Shown here: positions 8,500 through 14,959 of the stretch, in pieces
Numbering within the stretch: position 1 is the stretch's first letter
How the letters are laid out: the number at the start of each line of letters is the position of its first letter
Source of the DNA: a virus
IMG/VR virus record: IMGVR_UViG_3300022602_000110
Location: 1 to 57,295 of that record
DNA: 57,295 nt
Direction: 5' to 3' (one strand)
Translations under genes and position numbers: made by a program
The notes under the pieces: generated by a model
The model's input: only the letters and a program-made list of their open reading frames with translations
Database searches by the model: none
What the model was told of the DNA's origin: nothing

Positions 8500-9372
8500 A
8501 TGGCTGTTCAAACAAATATAAGAGGTGTTAACCCACTAGCAGGATTAATGCGTCAACCTAAGATTTACATTAAATTACCTAGCGGAGGTCAATATTGGCC
8601 GCAAGGAAGTATTGTTATTCCGGAAAACGGTGACCTGCCTGTATATTCAATGACAGCTAAAGATGAGCTATTATTAAAAATCCCCGATGCATTAATGAAC
8701 GGGCAAGCTATAGTAGAGGTTATCCAAAATTGCATACCATCAATTAAAAACGGATGGGCTATTCCCAACATCGACTTAGATGTAATTCTAATTGCCATAC
8801 GTATTGCTACCTACGGTGAAAAGATGAAAGTACCTTTAGACAATAAAAACCTACTTGATGTAGATTACGAAGTTGACCTAAGAAACATCATGGCAGACCT
8901 AGTGGGACAAATCAATTGGGATCCAGTAGTTCCTGTTAATGCTGATTTAACTATTTTTGTAAAACCCATTACCTACAAGTTGATCACCGACGGTGCTATG
9001 CAAAGTTTTGAAACACAGAAGATTATTCAAATTGCCAATAACTCAGACCTTGAAGAAAAAGAAAAAGTTAAAATGTTTAAAGAGTCTTTTGACAAATTAA
9101 ACTTGTTAAGTATTGGCATCGTTAACAATTCTGTTTACGAAATTCAATCTAGTCAAGGTAGTACAAAAGATCCTGCGTACATTAAAGAGTTTATGGAAAA
9201 CGTAGATAAAGGTGTGTTTGATGCTGTTAAAGCTCATTTGGAAAAAATGAAAGATCAAAACACAATCAAACCGTTACAAATACAACCTACTGCCGCTATG
9301 TTGGCCGCAGGCTACGCAGACGAGATTATTGAAGTTCCACTGGTATTCGATGCATCAACTTTTTTCGTCTAA
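8500..9372 (+). CDS. gp26: gp26-like baseplate/tail assembly protein
   Basis: A 290-residue protein with the T4 base-plate protein (gp26-type) signature: IKLPSGGQYWPQGSI near residue 27, DLPVYSMTAKDELLLKIPDA near 46, and the run IPNIDLDVILIAIRIATYGE near 90. T4 gp26 is 208 aa, so this one has a C-terminal extension. In T4 this protein is assigned to baseplate hub assembly. Here it lies divergent from the tape-measure gene and just upstream of a short gene in the -1 frame; the last codons (ACT TTT TTC GTC TAA) carry a slippery heptamer, so a fraction of product may be a 365-residue fusion. That arrangement resembles lambda G/GT tail chaperones (inference). Confidence 0.85.
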   Translation: MAVQTNIRGVNPLAGLMRQPKIYIKLPSGGQYWPQGSIVIPENGDLPVYSMTAKDELLLKIPDALMNGQAIVEVIQNCIPSIKNGWAIPNIDLDVILIAIRIATYGEKMKVPLDNKNLLDVDYEVDLRNIMADLVGQINWDPVVPVNADLTIFVKPITYKLITDGAMQSFETQKIIQIANNSDLEEKEKVKMFKESFDKLNLLSIGIVNNSVYEIQSSQGSTKDPAYIKEFMENVDKGVFDAVKAHLEKMKDQNTIKPLQIQPTAAMLAAGYADEIIEVPLVFDASTFFV

Positions 9373-9399
9373 GGCTTTTGTCCCTCAACATGGACGAAA
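9360..9399 (+). other. Predicted -1 programmed ribosomal frameshift site
   Basis: The heptamer T TTT TTC (9360-9366) is in the correct phase for -1 slippage in the gp26-like gene, three codons before its stop. Nine nucleotides downstream is an 8-bp stem (TTTTGTCC at 9376-9383 with GGACGAAA at 9392-9399, one G-T wobble, 8-nt loop). After slippage reading runs CGT CTA AGG CTT TTG into the downstream frame with no stop, giving 289 + 76 = 365 residues. The site, spacer and stem fit the standard -1 model; whether it is used is inferred. Confidence 0.65.
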
Positions 9400-9596
9400 T
9401 TGATAAACTAGCAACGTCCATGGAATTAGAAACAAAGGCCGTTAAAAACGAGCTCTTTAGATTATGCTGGTACATGCGTGGTGGCATGACTATAACAGAA
9501 GCATATAACCTAGCGCCCGATGATCGAGAAATTATTGGAAAGATTATCGAAGATAATCTAGAGACAACTAAAAAATCCGGTATACCGTTCTTTTAA
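9390..9596 (+). CDS. Small protein downstream of gp26, likely expressed as a frameshift extension
   Basis: From ATG 9390 it encodes 68 residues; a TTG at 9378 is an alternative start. It contains WYMRGGMTITEAYNLAPDDR and ends with a IIGKIIEDNLETTKKSGIPF segment, a pattern found in short proteins after gene 26 in other T4-like phages. The ribosome-site candidate AAGG (9371-9374) is 15 nt from the ATG and only 3 nt from the TTG, so independent initiation looks weak. The frame is open back to the slippery heptamer at 9360, which suggests its main product is the C-terminus of a gp26 fusion. The role as a T-like tail chaperone is inferred. It converges on and overlaps by 4 nt the gene at 9593. Confidence 0.7.
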   Translation: MDEIDKLATSMELETKAVKNELFRLCWYMRGGMTITEAYNLAPDDREIIGKIIEDNLETTKKSGIPFF

Positions 9597-10405
9597 AGAC
9601 TCATTCCTAAAAACTTACTGTGGAATCCTAAGCTCTCAGGAGTTGCCATTGCTTTGCTAGCCGCTCTGGCCGCACGTTTACGCATAGCATTAGGTGTTTG
9701 ACTTACCTGCCCAGCAACTTTACCGCCAGTACGTTTTGGAGCCGGGGCAGGTGCTTGATTGCTTGCGCTCACTGGACTATTTTGAGTAGCTGGAGCTTGC
9801 TGTCCGCTTAGATTTTGAGCCATTTGACCAAATGCACCGGCGCCAGCATCAGCAGGAGCTTGAGCTTGTTGTGCAGGAGCTTTTGGTGAAAGCATCTTTG
9901 TTAATCCATCTAATTCTTTTTGGATTGCTTTCATTTGTTTTTGTTTAGCTGATATCTGAGCTTTGATACTTTGAGGAGTAGGTTGAGCGCCGCCTTGTTG
10001 TGCTGGAGCAGATTGTGCAGGAGCACCTCCACTCATTGCATTACTGAATCCTTGTTTAAATGCACCACCTGCTGTTTGAGCCGGAGCAGATTGTGCAGGA
10101 GCACCACCACCTGATCCGCCTGAGCTTCCACCTTGTAGTCCTTGAGCAAAACTACCACCTGCTGTTTGAGCCGGAGCAGATTGTGCAGGAGCATTGCCAT
10201 CAGGACCTCCAGCAATAGTATCAGCGGCTCTGTTGTAGCCTTTTCCAATTGCTCGAACAAACCCTGCTGGAACACCTGCTACAGCACCTACTGCTTGTCC
10301 TACACCTCCGATTCCTTTACCTACAGCTGAACCAGCACTTTTAACTTTATCCCATATAGGACCTTCTTGCAATTCAGATTCTACGATAACTTCAGTAATT
10401 CTCAT
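9593..10405 (-). CDS. Repeat-rich low-complexity protein, probable virion or tail-associated
   Basis: A 270-residue protein not recognised as a named family. The N-terminus (MRITEVIVESELQEGPIWDK) is compact; residues 20-65 are Gly/Ala/Val-rich and perhaps amphipathic. Residues 70-140 hold three APAQSAPAQ-type units, followed by a short coiled coil (about 145-170, KAQISAKQKQMKAIQKELDG) and a Pro/Ala/Gln-rich, then Arg/Lys-rich tail ending FHSKFLGMSL. It has its own perfect late promoter 29 nt upstream and a GAGG ribosome site, so it is a late gene, which favours a structural or assembly role (inference). It could also be a core or injected protein. Confidence 0.7.
   Translation of the reverse strand: MRITEVIVESELQEGPIWDKVKSAGSAVGKGIGGVGQAVGAVAGVPAGFVRAIGKGYNRAADTIAGGPDGNAPAQSAPAQTAGGSFAQGLQGGSSGGSGGGAPAQSAPAQTAGGAFKQGFSNAMSGGAPAQSAPAQQGGAQPTPQSIKAQISAKQKQMKAIQKELDGLTKMLSPKAPAQQAQAPADAGAGAFGQMAQNLSGQQAPATQNSPVSASNQAPAPAPKRTGGKVAGQVSQTPNAMRKRAARAASKAMATPESLGFHSKFLGMSL
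10005..10193. repeat. Direct repeats inside the low-complexity gene
   Basis: Two identical 40-bp copies lie at 10064-10103 and 10154-10193 (start of each ACCACCTGCTGTTTGAGCCG), 90 bp apart. A third, 21-bp partial copy (start GGAGCAGATTGTGCAGGAGC) lies at 10005-10025. They encode the APAQSAPAQTAGG units on the minus strand. Exact DNA identity, not just protein repetition, suggests recent duplication or slippage. Confidence 0.85.
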
Positions 10406-10433
10406 TTTATATTCCTCAAAGAGTGTATGATTT

Positions 10434-10441
10434 TATTTATA
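10434..10441 (-). promoter_or_regulatory. T4-type late promoter TATAAATA
   Basis: A perfect TATAAATA octamer on the minus strand. T4-type spacing puts the RNA start near 10428, giving a leader of about 23 nt that contains the GAGG ribosome site for the gene starting at 10405. This is one of three exact octamers in the window. Confidence 0.8.
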
Positions 10442-10885
10442 CTGGTTAATGAGCTAAAGCTCATTTGTTTCTTCGATTACATCTTCGAAACAATATTATC
10501 ATCGTAGATGATTTAAGTATTATCCAGATTCTATGGTCACACTTCGCCCTGCCGGGCGAAAAAAAATGACATTATCCGAGTTCGACAAGTCACTTAGTGT
10601 TAGAGCAGTTACAGTGGCGGTTGACCGGTACCACGAGCTCCGTCTTCATTCAACGGCGGCTTACATATATACACTAACATATATGTAAACGTAGGGTTTT
10701 TCTCCCTTCCTTTTGCCTTTAATCCATCTTCAAACAACTAAATCGCAGGGCTTGATAAGCGATCTTCATCCTTTCGGGTAGTAGTTGAGTACTCTTGCGG
10801 CAAGAGATTTCCGTCCCTGCGATCCGAGATCCAGGTTTAGGGCGCCTGATGTTTGCTGGCGCTTGCTTGTTACCGCTTAAGGAGC
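10442..10885 (-). ncRNA. Structured non-coding region, candidate RNA element beside the GIY-YIG gene
   Basis: The largest gap in the window. It is visibly richer in G+C than its surroundings and packed with perfect inverted repeats: 10448-10465 (8-bp arms), 10498-10512 (6), 10543-10560 (TTCGCCC/GGGCGAA), 10661-10688 (10-bp arms TTACATATAT/ATATATGTAA), a long-range pair TCGCAGGG 10743-10750 with CCCTGCGA 10815-10822 that encloses CTCTTG-CGG-CAAGAG (10792-10806) and GCTT-GAT-AAGC, and 10842-10862 (GCGCC/GGCGC). This looks like a multi-helix RNA of roughly 400 nt. The strand is taken from the flanking genes and is not certain. No tRNA T-arm and no group I intron core (P/Q/R/S elements) were recognised, so the class is unknown. 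Confidence 0.5.
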
Positions 10886-11314
10886 CTAAATTTTAGATTT
10901 TATGTGAGAGCCATGGACACGGACTTGGATATGTCCGTTATAATAATTGTCTGATTCTAATACTTTGCGGTCGAATTGTTCGCGGGCCTCAATGTACGAT
11001 GTTTCTGCTTTACTTTTACAATAGTAGAGAATTTCTCGTGTGAATTTGTCTTTGCCTAGTGTGTCTATATCTGCTGTTAGATTTGGACTTGAGCCATAAT
11101 ATTCTTGCCAGTCGGAGTCAATCTTACTCCTAATCTTCTTTTTCTTCTTTGTGCCGTTCTTTAACTTTACAGTCTTGTAGGTCGTTTTACTAAATTTTGC
11201 TAATTTTTTGCCAATATACATCCTACCCGAGACTGTATTTGTAATTAGATATACAAATCCAACACAGTCTTCGGGGAGTTCTTCAACTAAATTGCCTTGA
11301 TAAGTCCAAGTCAT
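10886..11314 (-). CDS. GIY-YIG domain protein (possible homing endonuclease or phage nuclease)
   Basis: A 142-residue protein with the GIY-YIG nuclease signature in its first 40 residues: VGFVYLITNTVSGRMYIGKK, where VYLI (21-24) and YIG (33-35) are the two strands. A Lys-rich insertion follows (about 45-62), then SDWQEYYGSS and a C-terminal region with a conserved Glu (SYIEAREQFDRKVL). This form is common as a free-standing gene in environmental T4-like phages. It starts in an ATGA overlap with the preceding 51-aa gene, so it is read as part of the gp46 operon rather than as an intron ORF. The structured region directly downstream raises the possibility of a nuclease-RNA pair (inference). Target and activity are unknown. 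Confidence 0.8.
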   Translation of the reverse strand: MTWTYQGNLVEELPEDCVGFVYLITNTVSGRMYIGKKLAKFSKTTYKTVKLKNGTKKKKKIRSKIDSDWQEYYGSSPNLTADIDTLGKDKFTREILYYCKSKAETSYIEAREQFDRKVLESDNYYNGHIQVRVHGSHIKSKI

Positions 11315-11466
11315 CCAATGAACCAGGTATTTTTTATTTTTGAATACCTGAGCATAAAAGATTTTGTTCCTAATCTAAAAATAAAACCAAAACTACTTTT
11401 ATCAGATAACCTGTAAAAGTTAAATCCGTTATGTAACGCCTGGCCTTCTTCTCTTAGATAGAACAT
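11311..11466 (-). CDS. Small unknown protein, translationally coupled (51 aa)
   Basis: A 51-residue frame not similar to anything recognised. It starts at an ATG overlapping the stop of the H1-like gene (TAATG) and ends in ATGA overlapping the GIY-YIG start. Both junctions are classic coupling overlaps, which is the main reason to believe it. The sequence begins MFYLREEGQALHNGFNFYRL and is rich in Phe, Leu, Arg and Lys, with no obvious membrane segment. An 8-bp inverted repeat (CAGGTATT/AATACCTG, 11324-11351) lies within its 3' end and could affect translation of the next gene. Function unknown. Confidence 0.6.
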   Translation of the reverse strand: MFYLREEGQALHNGFNFYRLSDKSSFGFIFRLGTKSFMLRYSKIKNTWFIG

Positions 11467-11660
11467 TACTTTGTAGCCTTTACCTCTTTGCGGGCATTTT
11501 TAGTTTCTGTAATTTCGTTACGGCGAGCTTTAACTGCCTTGCCCATTTCAGCTAATGCCTTACGAGCACGAGTTCCTGCCGCGCTGTTACCTTTTTCAAA
11601 CTTTTCGTTCTCTGCCATGTATGCTTGATATGCGGCTAATAGTTCTGCTTGTGATGTCAT
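11466..11660 (-). CDS. Histone H1/Hc1-like small basic protein
   Basis: A 64-residue protein with the motif FEKGNSAAGTRARKALAEMG (residues about 22-41) followed by KAVKARRNEITETKNARKE. This GN-x-AAG-x-RxRKAL helix is the hallmark of the Hc1-like histone H1 family, known in chlamydiae and in many T4-like phages. The protein is lysine- and arginine-rich toward its end. A DNA-binding or nucleoid-compaction role is likely but has not been shown for the phage copies. It overlaps the upstream gene in ATGA and the downstream gene in TAATG, so the small genes form a coupled chain behind gp46. Confidence 0.75.
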   Translation of the reverse strand: MTSQAELLAAYQAYMAENEKFEKGNSAAGTRARKALAEMGKAVKARRNEITETKNARKEVKATK

Positions 11661-11977
11661 TTCTTTTTTCCTTTTGGTGTATATTTGTTAACTCTACCTA
11701 GCCCTTTACTTACCCATTCGTGGAATTCGGGAGTTAATAAATTGGGATCATTCGGAACCAATGGATATACTCCGCGGGCTCTTTGCAATATTTCTTTATT
11801 AACGCTTGTAACTATTCCAGTAAATTCTTTTAGTTTAGGTGATATATTTTTAATCTTTTTTTTGAGATCTCTCGATTTTCGTAAGTTTGGACCTTCTAAG
11901 TAATCTAAGTGAGCATTATGTAGCTCAGTAAGGGCTACAATAAGCTCTCCATAGATCTGCTTATACTTGTTTATCAT
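11657..11977 (-). CDS. Conserved hypothetical protein after gp46 (106 aa)
   Basis: Unrecognised 106-residue protein, basic, with a long helical N-terminal half (MINKYKQIYGELIVALTELH, then KKKIKNISPKLKEF) and a C-terminal segment containing VYPLVPNDPNLLTPEFHEWV and a Lys-rich end. It begins in a 4-nt ATGA overlap with the end of gp46 and ends in an ATGA overlap with the H1-like gene, so it is made from the same message. The basic tail and the neighbours suggest DNA metabolism, but no catalytic motif is visible. Confidence 0.65.
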   Translation of the reverse strand: MINKYKQIYGELIVALTELHNAHLDYLEGPNLRKSRDLKKKIKNISPKLKEFTGIVTSVNKEILQRARGVYPLVPNDPNLLTPEFHEWVSKGLGRVNKYTPKGKKK

Positions 11978-13755
11978 ACTGCTTCAACGAAGTCGATGTC
12001 GTTTGAATAACTGGTAAAACCGTTCTCTTTAATAACTTTAAGAACATTATTAACACGACCGATCAATTCGTCCTTGTGACTAATCAGATAAATGTTTTTG
12101 TTGCGTTCACGTCCCATCTTTTTAAGAACACCGATACCTGCTTCAACACCAGCCGCATCCATACCCGCATCGATTAGTTCGTCAATGAACAACAAGTTGA
12201 TGTGTTGATACAAGTTTTCCCAAACATCTCTAAACGCAAAGCTCAAACTTAAAATTAATCTGTTACGTTCTCCTCGACTTAGGTTATCAAAATCTAAATC
12301 TTGGCCTAGTTGAGTAATTTCAACAGTCAAATCATTTAAGAATGTAACAGTATGCGGCAATCCTAACTTACTAATGTAGTATCCTAGGCGTTTGTTCAAG
12401 TAAGTTAAGTTCTGATCAATGATCTTTTTACGAATAAAACTATCTTTACTGGTTAACAACTTGTATAAGAAGTCTTGATGGTCTCGCAACTTAGTCAATT
12501 CGTTGATACTATCCCAACTAATTTCTTGAATAGCAGTATGTCTTAATTCTTCTATCTGCTCGCTATAGGGATTATGCTCCATAGCCTTGTCTTCTAACTG
12601 TCTTTCTAGACTTGCAAGATTATTTTTATGACCTAACGCTTCGGATTCGTTTTCATAATATGTTTTAGGCGGCTTAGGAAGTTCGCCTATTGACAAAATT
12701 TCTTCTTGTATCTGTTTGCGCTGTGCTGTCATCTTTTGAAAATACTCATAAGCATCGTCATAATTCTTTTCAGCGGTAGCAGTCATCTCTTCATGTTTGT
12801 GATCGTGAAGGTCTTGAGAACATGCAGGACAAGTTTTATTTTGTAATTGTTCTGCTTCCTTAGTATATTTGTCTAATGTTTTCTCGGCCTGTGTGACAGC
12901 AGAATCTAATGTAGCTTTTTGTCTAGTAAGATCACGCAGTTTGTTATTGCTTTCGTTCCATTGCTTTAATTCTGTGTGTAAAACAAGTTCTTTATCAATA
13001 TCTACGCCCTGCAATTCCATAATTGCACGAGCTAGCTTTTCTAAATCATCGTCTTTTTTAACATTCCACGCTTTACTCTTAATAAGCAAGCTATCGATGC
13101 TCTTTTGTACATTGCTGTTAGCGGCTTTGATTGCTTCGATTTTAGCAGTTTCTTGTGTAATTGCGTCCTTGACCTCTTTAGTCTGGGTTTTTAGCAATTC
13201 TGCCTTTTCACTTAATAGTGTAATTCCTAATAATTGCTCAATAACTTCACGCTGTTCGTTTGCTTTTAGGCTTAAAAACGGCTCAGAATAGGTATTTAAA
13301 GCTACCAAATGTTTGAACATGGTATGGCTCATACCTAGCAATTGATCAATTGATTTTTGCGTTTCGCGACTATCTCCTTGGGAATCATCGTCTTTGTTTT
13401 CTTGTTCTTTATCGTCTATGTAGAACTTTAGCACGTTAGGTTTACGACCACGTTCTATTTTAAATTTGCGCCCATTCACTTCAAATTCAACGGTAACTAA
13501 CATATTTTTAGCATTAGTTTTGTTGATTAAGTTTTCTTTGCGAATGTTAGTTAACGCATTACCATACAAGGCATAGCTTAACGCATTGATAATAGTAGTC
13601 TTACCTGTGCCGTTACGACTTCCGCTGTCATCTCCTCCTAAGTCTAGGTTTTCGCCTAGCACCAAGGTGAGATGTTCTTTATCAAAATCTACTGCTTGCG
13701 TTTGATTACCTACTGAAAGGAAGTTTTTCACAGTGATGTTACGGATCTTAAACAT
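11974..13755 (-). CDS. gp46: Recombination endonuclease subunit gp46 (Rad50/SbcC-like ATPase)
   Basis: ATPase partner of gp47 in the phage Mre11/Rad50-type complex that resects DNA ends for recombination-dependent replication and host DNA breakdown. In 593 residues the order is: Walker A (GSRNGTGKTT, 45-54), coiled coil, zinc-hook CPAC near 308, second coiled coil, ABC signature LSRGERNRL near 490, and Walker B LLFIDELIDAG near 522. The loop before Walker A (GENLDLGGDDSGSRNGTGKT) is longer than a textbook P-loop but keeps GTGKT. It follows gp47 after a short gap holding a disrupted small frame, and a 4-nt overlap joins it to the next gene. Confidence 0.96.
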   Translation of the reverse strand: MFKIRNITVKNFLSVGNQTQAVDFDKEHLTLVLGENLDLGGDDSGSRNGTGKTTIINALSYALYGNALTNIRKENLINKTNAKNMLVTVEFEVNGRKFKIERGRKPNVLKFYIDDKEQENKDDDSQGDSRETQKSIDQLLGMSHTMFKHLVALNTYSEPFLSLKANEQREVIEQLLGITLLSEKAELLKTQTKEVKDAITQETAKIEAIKAANSNVQKSIDSLLIKSKAWNVKKDDDLEKLARAIMELQGVDIDKELVLHTELKQWNESNNKLRDLTRQKATLDSAVTQAEKTLDKYTKEAEQLQNKTCPACSQDLHDHKHEEMTATAEKNYDDAYEYFQKMTAQRKQIQEEILSIGELPKPPKTYYENESEALGHKNNLASLERQLEDKAMEHNPYSEQIEELRHTAIQEISWDSINELTKLRDHQDFLYKLLTSKDSFIRKKIIDQNLTYLNKRLGYYISKLGLPHTVTFLNDLTVEITQLGQDLDFDNLSRGERNRLILSLSFAFRDVWENLYQHINLLFIDELIDAGMDAAGVEAGIGVLKKMGRERNKNIYLISHKDELIGRVNNVLKVIKENGFTSYSNDIDFVEAV

Positions 13756-13904
13756 TTTTATATTGTCTCATAAGATTATCTTTCCACGGAAGCATTCGGA
13801 GATTAGTAATTGCCGAAGCTTCTTCTATTGTCATTCCTTTTTCAAAACATTCCTTAATAGGAATAATTTTACCATATAACTGTTATATTTTTTATTTTGA
13901 ACAT
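13748..13904 (-). pseudogene. Small disrupted reading frame between gp47 and gp46
   Basis: The gp47 stop overlaps an ATG (TAATG) that opens a frame reading MFKIKNITVIW and then stops at 13869-13871. Shifted by one base, the frame continues YGKIIPIKECFEKGMTIEEA, then SAITNLRMLPWKDNLMRQYK, to a TAA (13748-13750) overlapping the gp46 start. Read together these would be one gene of about 52 residues, coupled at both ends and broken by a +1 shift. The first nine residues nearly copy the gp46 N-terminus (MFKIRNITV). If only the intact part is used, an ATG at 13834 gives 28 residues. A palindrome ATATAAC-T-GTTATAT (13874-13888) sits at the break. Confidence 0.4.
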
Positions 13905-14917
13905 TATAGGTTATTGTAAATTTCTAGTAAAATGCTTGGATCATACGAGTTAGATTCGATGTTAACAATCTGTTCTGTAACTATTTGATCAACACTTTCA
14001 AATTTTGCTTCAGCATTATCATCGATCGCCGTTTCTAAACTGTCTTTTTCTTGTATAAGACTAATTTCTCGTACATCATATTTGGAAGTAAATTCTTCCT
14101 TGATTAAATTTGCTTCTTCGTAACTAATAGGAAGATCTAAATGCACTTTAAGATGCATCTTGCTCTTCATTAATGTAGCTTCTTCGTCGAGTAATCGGCT
14201 TAATTTAAGAGTACGAAACTTAGGAGCATTATCCCAATCAATAAACTGAGGTTCTCCGTCCCATTCTAGTACCATCATACCTCTTGCATCATCCCATGTA
14301 TCTGAGAAGTTATGTGGAAATGCGTTACCTATGTACCAAATCTTATTTTGATTTTGTCTTTTGTGGAAGTGTCCGCTAAACACATAGTCTTGATGTTCGA
14401 AGTGACTGGCTTTTAATTCGCCATGATCTGGCATCTGAACCATTGCGTTCATATAGAACAGAGGTAGTTCAAAGTGACCAAACATATATTTGCTCTTGGT
14501 CTTAGAAATTTCTTTCCATTCTTCGCCAACAAGCCACGGAACGAGTGTAACGTTACCGCTAGTCCATACACTATCTACAACTGTTACACCAGGAATGTGT
14601 CGACCAAAAGCAGAACTATGAATAGTACGCTTATCCTTAAAGAATAAATCGTGATTTCCAGGGAACCAAAAGAACTGTTCAAATGCGGCTCCTAATTTTT
14701 CTAGGCACCGGATACTATAATCCATAGTGGTTAAGTTTATGCTATTTCGGTTATGGTGCCAATCTCCTAAGAAGATTGCTGTTTCGCAACCTTGTTCTTT
14801 GGCATTGGCAATAAACCAATCTACAAAATCTTCACAATCTTGGTTATGTGTTTGGCTATTTGATTTTAATCCAAAATGTATGTCAGTAAAACATGCTACT
14901 TTCTTAAACAAGTTCAT
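13904..14917 (-). CDS. gp47: Recombination endonuclease subunit gp47 (Mre11/SbcD-like nuclease)
   Basis: Metal-dependent nuclease that works with gp46. The 337-residue product shows the calcineurin-like phosphoesterase motifs in order: DIHFG (12-16), GDWHHNR (51-57), FPGNHD (85-90), FGHFELP near 145 and SGHFHKRQ near 182. ATG 14917 was chosen because AGGAG lies 6 nt upstream; an in-frame ATG 27 nt earlier at 14944 lacks this. The C-terminal third is Glu-rich and is probably the gp46-contacting cap. It follows the gp55 gene by 42 nt and likely shares its promoter. Confidence 0.95.
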   Translation of the reverse strand: MNLFKKVACFTDIHFGLKSNSQTHNQDCEDFVDWFIANAKEQGCETAIFLGDWHHNRNSINLTTMDYSIRCLEKLGAAFEQFFWFPGNHDLFFKDKRTIHSSAFGRHIPGVTVVDSVWTSGNVTLVPWLVGEEWKEISKTKSKYMFGHFELPLFYMNAMVQMPDHGELKASHFEHQDYVFSGHFHKRQNQNKIWYIGNAFPHNFSDTWDDARGMMVLEWDGEPQFIDWDNAPKFRTLKLSRLLDEEATLMKSKMHLKVHLDLPISYEEANLIKEEFTSKYDVREISLIQEKDSLETAIDDNAEAKFESVDQIVTEQIVNIESNSYDPSILLEIYNNL

Positions 14918-14959
14918 AGAATCTCCTAGTGATAAGTGTAACATGTATTAAATTGTAGA

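Noticed and set aside
10543-10560. TTCGCCC/GGGCGAA hairpin as a terminator
   Set aside because: The adjacent homopolymer is an A-run downstream on the plus strand and an upstream T-run on the minus strand; neither direction has a U-tract after the stem.
10566-10688. A 40-codon plus-strand frame (MTLSEFDKSLSVRAVTVAVD start) inside the structured gap
   Set aside because: No ribosome site, it starts in an A-run, ends inside a hairpin and points against all neighbours; it is probably chance openness of a structured region.
10442-11314. Group I or group II intron with a GIY-YIG ORF
   Set aside because: No conserved intron core or domain V was recognised, and the GIY-YIG gene is coupled by ATGA to an upstream gene rather than lying within a split gene.
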